This document shows, one piece after another, positions 41,695 through 51,381 of a stretch of DNA of 64,000 nucleotides. The stretch comes from an uncultured Lachnospiraceae bacterium (GTDB taxonomy: Bacteria; Bacillota; Clostridia; Lachnospirales; Lachnospiraceae): contig CACXAT010000001.1 in the NCBI GenBank assembly GCA_902765725.1, positions 1-64,000 of the forward strand, written 5' to 3'. The notes beneath the pieces were generated by a model. The model was not told the DNA's origin. It did not search any database and saw only the letters and a program-made list of their open reading frames with translations. A program made the translations under genes and the position numbers. Position 1 is the first letter of the stretch. The number at the start of each line of letters is the position of its first letter.

Positions 41695-42474
41695 TTATAA
41701 TTCGATGTCCGTCGATAAGAACACCGGTCCCTCTGTACAGATCCTCTTGTTGTTTACCTGCGAGTGCTCATCCTTCTCAGTTGACCTGCATACGCAGCTC
41801 AGACACGCACCGATCCCGCAGGCCATCTTCTCTTCCAGGGACAGCCAGCACTCGATGCCCTCCTGCAGGGCATATGCCTTCAGAGCGCGCAGCATCGGCG
41901 TCGGGCCGCAGGCATAGATCACATCCGCCTTCAGGCCTCTCTCCCGGACCGCGTCCAGGACATTGCCCTTCGTGCCGGCGCTCCCGTCCTCTGTCGCGAT
42001 CACGCACTCAGAGGTGAAGTCGTCCAGCAGGAACTGCTCATCCCGGTATCCCAGGACTGCCGTCACACTTGCTGCCGCTCCCATTTCTTCCAGAACGTGG
42101 TCCAGCTGGATCATCGGCGGGATGCCGATGCCTCCGCCGACCAGCCACACTCTCTTCCCTTCTGCCCGCTCTGCCGGGAACCCGTTTCCCAGCGGGCCGA
42201 CCAGATCAACTCTGTCTCCCGGCTCCAGGCGGGAGAACTCTCTGGTCCCCTCTCCCGCGATCCGGAAGACCAGTCTCAGGCATCCGCTCTCCCCATCTGC
42301 CTCACAGATGCTGATGGGTCTTGGGAGAAGGCGGCTCCTGTCATTGGAATAAACGCTGACAAACTGTCCGGGAACCGCTTCCTGCGCGATCTGCCTGGTC
42401 TGGAGGACCAGACTGAAGATGTCTTTTCCGATCTCTTCGATATTCAGTACAGCTGCCTGTTCTCTGTATTTCAT
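41695..42474 (-). CDS. pyrK: dihydroorotate dehydrogenase electron transfer subunit
   Basis: A 259-residue flavin and iron-sulfur protein. The FAD domain has LPRPISICEAD; the nucleotide domain has KRVWLVGGGIGIPPM; the C-terminal cluster ligands are CGIGACLSCVCRST and a later Cys (KRICTEGPVF). It passes electrons from PyrD to NAD+. It starts within the end of pyrF (overlap of four bases), so translation is coupled. Confidence 0.94.
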   Translation of the reverse strand: MKYREQAAVLNIEEIGKDIFSLVLQTRQIAQEAVPGQFVSVYSNDRSRLLPRPISICEADGESGCLRLVFRIAGEGTREFSRLEPGDRVDLVGPLGNGFPAERAEGKRVWLVGGGIGIPPMIQLDHVLEEMGAAASVTAVLGYRDEQFLLDDFTSECVIATEDGSAGTKGNVLDAVRERGLKADVIYACGPTPMLRALKAYALQEGIECWLSLEEKMACGIGACLSCVCRSTEKDEHSQVNNKRICTEGPVFLSTDIEL

Positions 42475-43523
42475 ACTTTCTCCAGCGCCTTGGCGATATC
42501 TTTCTTCATGTCCTTGACGGCTGCCCTTGCGGCATCCGCAAAACCATCTGCTCCATACTTCTCTGCATAGGGGGCCTTCGTATAGGCGGCGATAATGCCG
42601 CGGGAGGAGTTGACCACTGCTCCCAGTCCGTCTTTGTTAAAGAACGGGACCAGGTCGTCTCCGGTTCCGCCCTGCGCGCCGTACCCCGGAACCAGGATGA
42701 AGCTCTTGGGCATGATCTTCCGAAGCTTCCTGCCCATCTCCGGATAGGTCGCTCCGACCACCGCTCCGACTTCACTGTATCCTGATTCACCGATCAGCCT
42801 CGGCTCGGATGCCCACTCGGCAACCTTCTCGCCGACGATCTCATACAGGGGGCGTACCCTGTACTGTTTCAGGATCTCCTTGTCCACATCCTTCACCAGC
42901 TTGTGGAGATTCATCTCCTTCTCCCCCTTTACGGCAAGGGCGGAGGGGCCGTCCAGATCCTTGTCCGGGACCAGCACCAGGCGGTCCTGGAACTCGCCGC
43001 TGGACGGGTTGGAGGTCTTGACCAGCACGAAGATTCCCTTGTCCTGCGCGTCGCACTCCTTCAGGAACGGGACCACGCCGTCCGAGCCAAGATAGGGGTT
43101 GACCGTGCAGAAGTCCTCATCGAAGGCTGCGTATTCCCTGTCGCCTGCCATGACTCTTCCAAGATGCGCTGCCGCGTACGCCGCGGAGGTGGAGCCGATG
43201 TCGCCCCTCTTCACATCTCCGATCACGATCAGGTCCTTAGACTTGCAGTAATCCACGGTCTTCTTAAAGGCTTCCAGTCCGGGAAGGCCGAACTGCTCAT
43301 ACATGGCGATCTGCGGCTTTACGGAAGGGATGAGATCACAGGTTGCGTCTATGATCGCCTTGTTGAACTGCCAGATCGCTTCCGCAGCTCCTTCCAGTGT
43401 CTCTCCCAGCTCATCAAACGCGCGGCCCTTGACCGTATCCGGGATGAAGTTCATCTGCGGGTCCAGGCCCACGCAGATCGGTGCATTGGTCTTTTTGATT
43501 GCTTTTACCAGCTGATCAATCAT
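42471..43523 (-). CDS. pyrF: orotidine-5'-phosphate decarboxylase
   Basis: A 350-residue OMP decarboxylase of the longer (type 2) group. The catalytic segment DLIVIGDVKRGDIGSTSAAY with its Asp-Lys-Asp residues lies near 90-110, and VPGYGAQGGTGDD fits the phosphate site. It is somewhat longer than the usual 280-310 residues; the extra length is internal. It starts after AGGAAAGGA. Confidence 0.93.
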   Translation of the reverse strand: MIDQLVKAIKKTNAPICVGLDPQMNFIPDTVKGRAFDELGETLEGAAEAIWQFNKAIIDATCDLIPSVKPQIAMYEQFGLPGLEAFKKTVDYCKSKDLIVIGDVKRGDIGSTSAAYAAAHLGRVMAGDREYAAFDEDFCTVNPYLGSDGVVPFLKECDAQDKGIFVLVKTSNPSSGEFQDRLVLVPDKDLDGPSALAVKGEKEMNLHKLVKDVDKEILKQYRVRPLYEIVGEKVAEWASEPRLIGESGYSEVGAVVGATYPEMGRKLRKIMPKSFILVPGYGAQGGTGDDLVPFFNKDGLGAVVNSSRGIIAAYTKAPYAEKYGADGFADAARAAVKDMKKDIAKALEKV

Positions 43524-43543
43524 CTCTTTCGTCCTTTCCTGCC

Positions 43544-44914
43544 TTAAGGCTTTGCAAAATCAAAACCGCCGTCTCTGTAAACGATCTCTCCGTCGCAGAT
43601 CGTACATTTCACTCTTCCTCTGACCTTCCAGCCGTCAAATGGAGTATTCCTGCCCTTGGAGGCGAATTTCTTCTTGTCTATGATCCACTCCTGGGCCGGA
43701 TCTATGATCACGATGTCGGCCGGATTATCGACGGCGATCCTGCCGTCTCCGTACTCTTCCATCAGGTTGAAGACCTTGGCCGGATTCGTACTCATGCGCC
43801 GGATCAGCTCCAGCGGGCTCAGGATCCCCGGCTCCACCAGCCGTGTGACGGCCAGCGGCAGTGCCGTCTCCAGGCCCACGATCCCGAAGGCTGCCGTCAG
43901 CATGGATCCGAACTTCTCATTTGCCGCATGGGGCGCATGGTCGGTAGCGATGCAGTCGATGGTGCCGTCCTGCAGTCCCCGGATCAACGCATCCCGGTCC
44001 GCCGGTGTGCGGAGAGGCGGATTCATCTTATACTGAGGATTGTCTGTGCGGATATCGTCACTTGTCATGGTCAGATGGTGGGGGCAGACCTCTGCGGTCA
44101 CATGCACCCCGCGCTCCTTCGCGACCCGGATCATCTCCACAGCTCCGGCCGTGGACACGTGGCACAGATGAAGGTGTCCGCCCGTCTCTGCCGCCAGCAC
44201 AAGGTCCCGGGCAGTAATCACGTCCTCCACGCTGTTGGAGATCCCCGGAAGCTTCAGGCGGATCGCGTTGGCATCCTCATTGACTACGCCGCCATGTACC
44301 AGATTCCTGTCCTCGCAGTGGGCGCAGACCGGGATCCCCAGATAGGCGGCAAGGCGGAAAGCCTCCCTCGCGATCCGGGCATCCATGACGCTCTTTCCAT
44401 CCTCTGAGATCGCAGGGGCTCCCGCGTCAACCATCCCGGAGATGTCCGCCAGCTCTTCGCCCTTCTGTCCGCGGGTGATCGCGCCGATCTGCATCACATG
44501 CACCGGCGACAGGGCGGCCGCCTTGAAACGTACATAATTGAGCTTATCGGGTGTGTCGATGACCGGCTTCGTATTCGGCATCGCGCAGATCGTCGTATAG
44601 CCGCCATGGGCCGCAGCCTCCGCTCCTGTCCCGATATCTTCCTTGTAGGTCAGTCCCGGGTCGCGGAGATGGACATGCAGATCCACAAGGCCCGGTGCGA
44701 CCCAGCACCCGGACGCATCGATGACTGCCGATTCATCGGAGACGATATCGTCTCCGGCGCCCACCACCTTGTCGGCCTCACGCTTCCTGGGCGCAGGCAG
44801 TGTCAGGTTCTCTCCGATCCCGGTGACCTTCCCGTCCTCGATCAGGACGTCTGTCACCTTGTCAGTCCCTGACTCAGGGTCCAGCAGTCTTCCGTTCTTG
44901 ATTAATATCTGCAT
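43544..44914 (-). CDS. pyrC: dihydroorotase
   Basis: A 456-residue type I dihydroorotase. The metal motif VDLHVHLRDPG lies near residues 75-85, a metal-binding NTKPV.. segment and ATDHAPHAANEK near the C-terminus. It closes carbamoyl aspartate to dihydroorotate. ATG 44914 follows GGGAGGTGA. First gene of the pyr run and only 36 bases from the deacetylase stop, leaving no room for a PyrR leader there. Confidence 0.94.
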   Translation of the reverse strand: MQILIKNGRLLDPESGTDKVTDVLIEDGKVTGIGENLTLPAPRKREADKVVGAGDDIVSDESAVIDASGCWVAPGLVDLHVHLRDPGLTYKEDIGTGAEAAAHGGYTTICAMPNTKPVIDTPDKLNYVRFKAAALSPVHVMQIGAITRGQKGEELADISGMVDAGAPAISEDGKSVMDARIAREAFRLAAYLGIPVCAHCEDRNLVHGGVVNEDANAIRLKLPGISNSVEDVITARDLVLAAETGGHLHLCHVSTAGAVEMIRVAKERGVHVTAEVCPHHLTMTSDDIRTDNPQYKMNPPLRTPADRDALIRGLQDGTIDCIATDHAPHAANEKFGSMLTAAFGIVGLETALPLAVTRLVEPGILSPLELIRRMSTNPAKVFNLMEEYGDGRIAVDNPADIVIIDPAQEWIIDKKKFASKGRNTPFDGWKVRGRVKCTICDGEIVYRDGGFDFAKP

Positions 44915-44950
44915 CCAATCACCTCCCGTTTCTGGAACTGGTGTATTCTG

Positions 44951-46438
44951 TCACATCTGGGGGACCGGTGTGGGACGATTGGAGTCCCATGCGGTTTCCA
45001 CATCATACAGGTCCGAAATAAGCTCCGGACTGTAGTACATGCGGTATCCGTCCAGATTCCTGCGGCCCTGCCTGAGGAAGTCCGGTCCCACCTGGACCCA
45101 GGCCTTGACGCTGGAGTCTACATTGCAGTAGAAGTTGAATCCCATTGACTTATAATGGGCATAATATTCATTGTCATAGGTGTAAGGCTGCCAGTCTCCG
45201 ATATCCGCGCCGAAGGCAAAGATCAGTATATCGGTCTCTCCCACGACCGGTACGACCCAGTCATGCCAGCGCTGGGAATCTCTCTGCACCTGCTCGATGG
45301 TATACTGGCGTGGATTGATATGTCCCCAGGTATGGGACGCGAATTCCCATCCTTCTGCCTTCATGGCATCTGCCACAGCCTTCGCGTCTGCCACTTCCCT
45401 GTCGAAATCAAAATCCGGATTGGCCTCGAAGAAGGCTCTCTGGTACTCGGTGACGCGCCCTTCCTCTCTTGTCTTGTACACCTCGTCGGTCCGGTAGCCC
45501 AGCACGCCCTCGTATCCTGTCAGGGCCAGGACTCCCTTGTGTCCGTGGTAGGAGAAGTCCGGATGCTGTTCGACGAAGGTATCCACGATCGGCACCAGAT
45601 CATAATCCCCGACCGAGACCGAGCCGTCGTCTTCTATATAGGTATTCTTGACCTTGCCATCCTCGGTGACGATCAGCTTCTGGGCGAATCCGTCGCCATC
45701 CATGTAGTGGTAATAGCTGCAGTCATCCATACTCAGCACAAAGGGAATCTTCCCCGGCGGCAGTAGGATCTCTCTGGTTGTCAGGGATCCGTCGTCCGCG
45801 ACAGAAGCCATATCGTGCAGGCTCACCATGACATATCCGCGGTTGTACATCTGCGTGATGATCGAGTTGAACTCGGAGACCGTCGTCATGACCTGGTTGT
45901 ACCCGGCTTCCTTCTCATCTCCGTCAAAGGCCTTCGCGTCATCCCAGACCAGCGTGTGGAAGAACACGTGCGTGATCTGATCGATGGGGTATGCGCTGCA
46001 CCCTGCCTTCGTCGCTTCATAGGTGGAGACAAGGTTCTTAAAGCGCTCATTTCTGTCATAGCCCGGCTGGGAGCGAAGAAGCGAGATCGCCCCGTCGTAA
46101 TCATACTGAAGCGCCAGCCGGTTGGCCTGCGTTTCCAGAGAGTCCTCCTCCTGGTCGGAAATGAGCGGTACTACGCCGCTGTCCGGAGCCTCCTGTCCAT
46201 TCTGCTCTGACTCCTGTACAGCAGCTTCCTGTGCCGCTGCCTGCGCCGCGGCGGATTCCTTCTCGGCTTGCTCCCTGGCCCAGGGATTCTGATACTCCCT
46301 GAATCTGACCTCATAGATCAGAAGCGCCGCCAGCGCGATGATGGCCAGTATCAGGATCGCGATGAGACATTTCATCAGAAGGCTTCCCCTTCTGTAGCTG
46401 TTGTCTCTGTCCGGATATAGATCGTCCCTTCTGCTCAC
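44951..46438 (-). CDS. membrane-anchored polysaccharide deacetylase
   Basis: A 495-residue protein. A basic N-terminus is followed by one membrane anchor (about residues 23-44), an Ala/Glu-rich linker, and a NodB-like deacetylase domain (about 240-470). The metal motifs are visible as SMDDCSY (Asp-Asp) and SHTWGH (His...His). It probably removes acetyl groups from peptidoglycan or another surface glycan. It lies upstream of pyrC on the same strand, but is probably a separate unit in function. Confidence 0.85.
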   Translation of the reverse strand: MSRRDDLYPDRDNSYRRGSLLMKCLIAILILAIIALAALLIYEVRFREYQNPWAREQAEKESAAAQAAAQEAAVQESEQNGQEAPDSGVVPLISDQEEDSLETQANRLALQYDYDGAISLLRSQPGYDRNERFKNLVSTYEATKAGCSAYPIDQITHVFFHTLVWDDAKAFDGDEKEAGYNQVMTTVSEFNSIITQMYNRGYVMVSLHDMASVADDGSLTTREILLPPGKIPFVLSMDDCSYYHYMDGDGFAQKLIVTEDGKVKNTYIEDDGSVSVGDYDLVPIVDTFVEQHPDFSYHGHKGVLALTGYEGVLGYRTDEVYKTREEGRVTEYQRAFFEANPDFDFDREVADAKAVADAMKAEGWEFASHTWGHINPRQYTIEQVQRDSQRWHDWVVPVVGETDILIFAFGADIGDWQPYTYDNEYYAHYKSMGFNFYCNVDSSVKAWVQVGPDFLRQGRRNLDGYRMYYSPELISDLYDVETAWDSNRPTPVPQM

Positions 46439-46605
46439 ATTTACACCCCCTGTACTCCGCTCCCCTTAAGCTGTGTATAAGTTTACCATATTTCCCTTCC
46501 GCAATACAGTAGAAAAAGGAACAGCCCGCCCGGACATGTGAAGGCGGGCAGGTTGCGCCTGCGCGGTCTCGATGGTATCATGAGGCTGAAAGAAGGGATT
46601 ATATT

Positions 46606-47163
46606 ATGCCTGAACAGTTAAAAACGCTATATAAGCTCATGACCATGTACACCCTCAGCAGAGTGGATTTCGCGCTGACCAACAGTCAGATCACCAATGT
46701 CTTCCTGGACCTGGGATACACGAATTACTTCAATGTCCAGTATACCCTGGGAGACCTGGTCAGCTCCGAACTTGTGCACGAAGAGATCTACCCGGATTAC
46801 CGCTACTATATGCTGACGGACGAAGGCAGAAAGAGCATCGAGGCACTCAAGAGCAGTCTTGCCTCCTCGATCCGGAGCGATATTGACGAATATCTGCGCG
46901 CGAACCGGCTGGAATTCCGGGAAGCTCTGGCCACCCGGGCGGAATACTACCGCACCACCGAGGGCGATTACGCGGTCCGCTGCCGGGTCATGGAGCACAC
47001 CACCGCGCTCATCGACCTGACCCTCACCGTTCCCAATGAGACCCAGGCAAAGATCGTCTCAAAGGAATGGAAAGAAAAGAGCCAGGATGTGTACGCATAT
47101 GTCATGCGCACTCTGACCCAGCCCGACCATATCGACAGGATGATGGAGGAGGATCTTCAGTGA
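46606..47163 (+). CDS. DUF4364 family protein
   Basis: A 185-residue cytoplasmic protein. Residues 1 to about 75 form a winged-helix-like domain (TNSQITNVFLDLGYTNYFNV, then HEEIYPDYRYYMLTDEGRK), which suggests a DNA-binding regulator; the rest is mixed alpha-beta. DUF4364 is widespread in Clostridia and of unknown function. ATG 46606 follows AAGGGA. It is divergent from the deacetylase gene and ends in a strong terminator. Confidence 0.85.
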   Translation: MPEQLKTLYKLMTMYTLSRVDFALTNSQITNVFLDLGYTNYFNVQYTLGDLVSSELVHEEIYPDYRYYMLTDEGRKSIEALKSSLASSIRSDIDEYLRANRLEFREALATRAEYYRTTEGDYAVRCRVMEHTTALIDLTLTVPNETQAKIVSKEWKEKSQDVYAYVMRTLTQPDHIDRMMEEDLQ

Positions 47164-47190
47164 TCCTGTCCCTCTGACACACAGACGCGA

Positions 47191-47225
47191 AAAGAGGCCT
47201 TTCGTTATGAAAGGCCTCTTTCCGT
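47191..47225. terminator. bidirectional intrinsic terminator
   Basis: AAAGAGGCCTTTC (47191-47203) pairs perfectly with GAAAGGCCTCTTT (47209-47221). It lies between the convergent DUF4364 gene and the cell wall hydrolase. Confidence 0.8.
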
Positions 47226-47325
47226 CCAGTTGTTGAATGTAACATCCTGCAGGCGGTTTTACCCGCCGGCCGGGACTTACCATAATTCAGGGAACGCCGT
47301 CGGCGTTCATGCAGCGGTGCTGCCG

Positions 47326-48846
47326 TCAGGAGAAATAATGAGCTCCCAGCTTGTAGCTTCCGCTGTGGGTATTGAAGTACAGCGGATATCCGGGTACCGG
47401 AGCTGCTCCGTTCAGTGCATCCTGGGCAGCTGCGTAGCAGTTGGAGTTGACTCCTGCGTTGATGGCAGCCTGCAGAGATCCTGAGCTGGACGGTGTGAAC
47501 TGTCCGGGCTGATTCAGTACTTCTGCGATCGTATTCGGGAAGCTGGAGCTGTTGACACGGTTCATTACGACCTGTCCGACTGCGACCATTCCATCATAGG
47601 ACTGATTGCCTGCCTCGCACCAGATGATCGCCGCCAGCAGATCCAGATCGCTGGCTCCGCCATAGAGGCCTGAGCTGTTGGAGCTTGCCGCTGCAACCGC
47701 CGCCGATGTGGTGCTCTCCTGTGCACTGTCATCCTCTGAAGGATCTGCCTCTGCGTATTCTGCAGTGTCCTCCTCCAGATAGGTTTCGTCATCCTCTGCG
47801 TAGAAGATCTCTTCATCATCTTCCGCTTCGAGGTATTCCTCATCCTCTTCCTCTTCGTCGGTATCGTCCGCCACTGCAGCCGTGCTCTCTGATGCGGCAT
47901 TTACTTCACAGTTTCCGCCGCAGGCTGCAAGATACGCGTTCCAGGCAGCTGTCGCTGCGGCAGCCTTCTGCTTCGCATCCTCCTCGGACGTGCAGTTCAT
48001 CGCTGCTTCCTGCGCCTTCATATAGGCTTCATAGAGTCCCTGGATATACGGATCGTCCGACACGGTCTGGATCGTGCTGTAATCCTCCGCCGGAGCAGCT
48101 GCATAGGTCTCAGCCGCGCTGTCATACGAAGAGCTCTCTTCATACGCTGCAGACTCTTCATAGGACTCTTCCTGATACACCGGCTCCTGATCGGTGGTAT
48201 CCGCGGATCCTCCCAGATCCTCTGCGGACATGGTCACGACCACATCCTCGTCATCCTCTCCCTCTGCCGGTACAGCCGTATCGACCAGAAGTACGCGGGT
48301 GACATCCTCCTCGGAAACATAGCCTGCGGTCTCAGCGCCCTTCTGGACTGCGATCCAGTGTCCGTTATCCTGGATCATTCCAAGGACCGCGCCATCGTTC
48401 AGGGTTCCGGATACAGAAGCATCCCCGGCACTCTTTGAAAAGACATGGACGTCATTCCAGTTCGCCGTTACACCCTGCTCGCCGTAATGGGCCGCAAGAC
48501 CACGCGCTTCCTCTCCATAGGTGAGGAACTCATTTTTCACATAGCCGGTGACCCTTCCGGATTCGACCTGTGTCCATTCCTCGCCTTTATCGATCACCCG
48601 GACTGCAGCGCCCCGATACAGGTATCCGGCCGCAGCGCTGTCCGCGCTTGCTTCCTTGCGGATCACGGCTCCGGTATCTACGGTGTCGTCGTTGGTCATG
48701 GCTATGCTCGCCCAGTCCTCGGAAGTCCAGTTGATCTCGTCAATGCCAAATGTATTATTCGCAGCGAAAACCGGCACGATATTCAGATTGCCTGCCAGCA
48801 CTGCTGCTGTCATTACTGCGGCCAGTCTCATTGTGTTCTTCTTCAT
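47326..48846 (-). CDS. secreted cell wall hydrolase with SH3 domains (SleB/Hydrolase_2 type)
   Basis: A 506-residue exported protein. It has a signal peptide (MKKNTMRLAAVMTAAVLAGN, cut near residue 28), two bacterial SH3 domains (about 55-115 and 125-185), a long Ser/Glu/Ala- and Asp/Glu-rich linker, and a C-terminal Hydrolase_2 domain (about 385-506; AAIIWCEAGNQSYDGMVAVG with the catalytic Glu). It likely cuts glycan strands of the wall. ATG 48846 follows AGAGG. The acidic stretch (for example DDTDEEEEDEEYLEAEDDEE) is unusually long. Confidence 0.85.
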   Translation of the reverse strand: MKKNTMRLAAVMTAAVLAGNLNIVPVFAANNTFGIDEINWTSEDWASIAMTNDDTVDTGAVIRKEASADSAAAGYLYRGAAVRVIDKGEEWTQVESGRVTGYVKNEFLTYGEEARGLAAHYGEQGVTANWNDVHVFSKSAGDASVSGTLNDGAVLGMIQDNGHWIAVQKGAETAGYVSEEDVTRVLLVDTAVPAEGEDDEDVVVTMSAEDLGGSADTTDQEPVYQEESYEESAAYEESSSYDSAAETYAAAPAEDYSTIQTVSDDPYIQGLYEAYMKAQEAAMNCTSEEDAKQKAAAATAAWNAYLAACGGNCEVNAASESTAAVADDTDEEEEDEEYLEAEDDEEIFYAEDDETYLEEDTAEYAEADPSEDDSAQESTTSAAVAAASSNSSGLYGGASDLDLLAAIIWCEAGNQSYDGMVAVGQVVMNRVNSSSFPNTIAEVLNQPGQFTPSSSGSLQAAINAGVNSNCYAAAQDALNGAAPVPGYPLYFNTHSGSYKLGAHYFS

Positions 48847-49127
48847 CTGTACACCTCTCATCTCAATTTCAGCTTCAAGATATTAAATAACAGCCGAAAT
48901 TGTTACGTATTTGTTAAGAATTAGTTGCATAATACATCATCTTTTATTTTCTGTCAATAGATAACCTGCACTCCCATATCACTGCAGCAAAGCAGGGCAG
49001 GCCAGATAACGCAAGAAATCATTCCCCAGGAGCGGTAAATATGATATGTTAAATAAGTGTAATATTTCGTAAAAACCATGGATCCGGTCTGCATGGACTC
49101 TTCCATATTAAAAAGAAGGAATCCGCA
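48847..49127. other. AT-rich divergent intergenic region
   Basis: About 280 bases between the cell wall hydrolase and the SGNH-like gene. It should hold promoters for both, but no strong match is called. Confidence 0.35.
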
Positions 49128-50552
49128 ATGCTTACATCAATCAACAAAAGAAAATGGCTGATACGCCTCTCACTTCTTCTGCTGCTCTTCGCCCTTCGGT
49201 CCGCGGCAGCTCCGCGTCTGACGGTCCGCGCCGCCGCAAAGCTCAGCAGCACCACCAGAAAGGTGAAGTACGGCAGAAGCTTTACCCTGAAGGTCAAAGG
49301 CACGAAGAAAAAGGTGAAGTGGTCTTCCTCCAACCGCAAGATCGCCACCGTCGCCTCTTCCGGGAGGTATACGGCAAGGATTAAGGCGAAGCAGAAATAT
49401 GGCACCGCGGTCATAACCGCGCGGGTCGGCAAGGTCCGGCTCTCCTGCCGCGTGTACGTCTCAAAGACCGGCAAGGTCTCCAAAGCATACAGCACGGTAA
49501 TCGAAGCCGATCAGCACCCGGTCTCGGGCGGCACCTGGAAAAGCACACGCTACCGGGATAAGAATGGATGGTATCTGACCAGCACCTTCGCCCGGATCGG
49601 AAAATACCGCTATTACTTTGGAAGTGATTCGAAAAAGAAGAAGGGATTCTTCGATGTGGACGGGTACAGCTACTGGGCGGACAGCACCGGCCACCTGGCT
49701 GTGAGCACCACGCCCATGATGTCAGACGGCGACTGCTATGCCTTTGACGCGAACGGGCACATGGTGAAGGGACGCGAAATCAGGATCGGAGACAACTATT
49801 ATTATTACGACTACAACGGAGTCCAGGTCCATCAGGCGATGGTCGGCACCCGGTACTACGGTCCGAAGGCCAGCCGGCTCTTTGATCTGGAGACCGCCTT
49901 CTCAGGGGAGATGTCCGCCCGCGATCTGAGTTCGTATGAATACCTGTATGTAGGGGCGTCCAAGCCCTATCAGATGGGAGTAAAGCTGAGAGATCTCGAC
50001 AGCAGGATCTGTTTCAACTGCGCCAGCGGCGCCACCATCGGCTTCTTCTTCAGCCCCCACAGGGGAACGGAAGCGCTCCTGCCGGTCATCCGGAAATACC
50101 TCACGCAGCGGCCGGACGGCATCGTGATCAGTGAGATGAGCGGAAATGACCTCGAGAATCTGAACGGATACATCGGGATCTACAAGGCGATCCGGGAACA
50201 TTTCCCCAGGGCAAGGCTTGCCCTTCTGGACATGCTTCCGGTGCGCAAAGGCGCGGCAAAAAACGCCACCTGTATGTGGTTCAACAATGCGCTGCACAGC
50301 ACCTTCGGCCCCTGGAATCCTGTCACAGGCGGCTGCCTGTACGGTTTCGAGCATCTGTACAACCAGCCTGATTTCAGGACCGTTGACGGAACTCATTACC
50401 CGGATGATATGAAGCGCGTAACCTATGAGTACATTATGAAGACCCTCGGCAGACCGGTGAAAATAGAATATACCACGGTCAGCGATACAACAGAAAACTG
50501 GACTGCCGTCACGGAATGTCTTCCGGATACAGTCCAGTCAGTCGCTCGCTGA
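49128..50552 (+). CDS. secreted SGNH hydrolase-like protein with Ig-like and wall-binding-like domains
   Basis: A 474-residue exported protein. A signal peptide (about 1-37) precedes a bacterial Ig-like domain (about 38-110), repeat-like Tyr/Gly segments typical of wall-binding modules (about 150-235, YSYWADSTGHLAV, NYYYYDYNGVQVHQ), then a C-terminal domain with an SGNH-like order of motifs: GAS (YLYVGASKP), GND (EMSGNDLEN) and DGTHY near the end. It may be an esterase of wall or surface polymers; the SGNH call rests on motif order only. ATG 49128 follows AAGGAA. Confidence 0.65.
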   Translation: MLTSINKRKWLIRLSLLLLLFALRSAAAPRLTVRAAAKLSSTTRKVKYGRSFTLKVKGTKKKVKWSSSNRKIATVASSGRYTARIKAKQKYGTAVITARVGKVRLSCRVYVSKTGKVSKAYSTVIEADQHPVSGGTWKSTRYRDKNGWYLTSTFARIGKYRYYFGSDSKKKKGFFDVDGYSYWADSTGHLAVSTTPMMSDGDCYAFDANGHMVKGREIRIGDNYYYYDYNGVQVHQAMVGTRYYGPKASRLFDLETAFSGEMSARDLSSYEYLYVGASKPYQMGVKLRDLDSRICFNCASGATIGFFFSPHRGTEALLPVIRKYLTQRPDGIVISEMSGNDLENLNGYIGIYKAIREHFPRARLALLDMLPVRKGAAKNATCMWFNNALHSTFGPWNPVTGGCLYGFEHLYNQPDFRTVDGTHYPDDMKRVTYEYIMKTLGRPVKIEYTTVSDTTENWTAVTECLPDTVQSVAR

Positions 50553-50564
50553 GCCCATATTCTA

Positions 50565-51350
50565 TTAAGACAGACGCTGTCTGCACGCCTCATACAGAAG
50601 GATGGAGGACGCGACAGCCGCATTCAGAGATTCCACCTGCCCATGCATCGGGATGCGGATCGCCTGATCCGCAAGACGGGCCGTATTCTCCGTAAGCCCC
50701 CGGCTTTCATTGCCGATCATAAATGCGGTCGGTCCGGTATAGTCCTGGGTGAAGGCCTCAACGCTGCCCTTCAGATGTGCCGCGTACAGCCGCACCTTCT
50801 GCTTCTTCAGCGCGAGGATCTCCTTCTCCAGGCTGTCCGTATAGACAAAGGGCACCCTGAAGACGCTTCCCATCGTGGACCGGGTCACCTTGGGATTGGT
50901 CAGATCCGCGCAGTCCCGGCTCAGGAGAATGCCCGTCACCCCCGCAGCTTCCGCGGTGCGCAGGATCGTTCCCAGATTTCCGGGATCCTGCAGGTTCTCC
51001 AGCACCAGAAGAAGCGCCGGTGTCTGTGTTCCCAGAAGGTCCGGTGCAGTGTAATGAAACTGAGATACAACGGCCAGGATCCCCTGGGGCGACCTGGTAT
51101 CTGACAGATATTCAAAGACCCGGTCGGACACAATCTCCGCCTTTATATGTCTTCCCGCCAGCAGTTCCCTGCCTGCCGGGCTGCCTGCAAAGCTCTCCGA
51201 CGCATACGCTTCCAGCAGTTTATCTTCCGGGATCTCCCGGAACATCTTAGGTCCTTCGACCAGAAAAACATCCCTCTGCGAGCGTTCCTTCGCGCTTTTT
51301 TTTAATTTCACCAGATCCCTGATCCGGCTGTTTGCGGTACTTGTGATCAT
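50565..51350 (-). CDS. TrmH/SpoU family RNA methyltransferase
   Basis: A 261-residue SPOUT methyltransferase. The N-terminal substrate-binding domain begins SAKERSQRDVFLVEGPKMFR. The C-terminal SPOUT domain has ENLQDPGNLGTILRTAEAAG, MIGNESRGLTE and IPMHGQVESLNAAVASSILL, the three family motifs. It methylates rRNA or tRNA ribose with S-adenosylmethionine. ATG 51350 follows AGGACAG. Confidence 0.93.
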   Translation of the reverse strand: MITSTANSRIRDLVKLKKSAKERSQRDVFLVEGPKMFREIPEDKLLEAYASESFAGSPAGRELLAGRHIKAEIVSDRVFEYLSDTRSPQGILAVVSQFHYTAPDLLGTQTPALLLVLENLQDPGNLGTILRTAEAAGVTGILLSRDCADLTNPKVTRSTMGSVFRVPFVYTDSLEKEILALKKQKVRLYAAHLKGSVEAFTQDYTGPTAFMIGNESRGLTENTARLADQAIRIPMHGQVESLNAAVASSILLYEACRQRLS

Positions 51351-51381
51351 CTCTGTCCTGTTATGCTGCTGTAGTCTGTGT

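Noticed and set aside
44915-44950. PyrR or other leader upstream of the pyrimidine genes
   Set aside because: Only 36 bases separate pyrC from the upstream gene and no hairpin is visible there.
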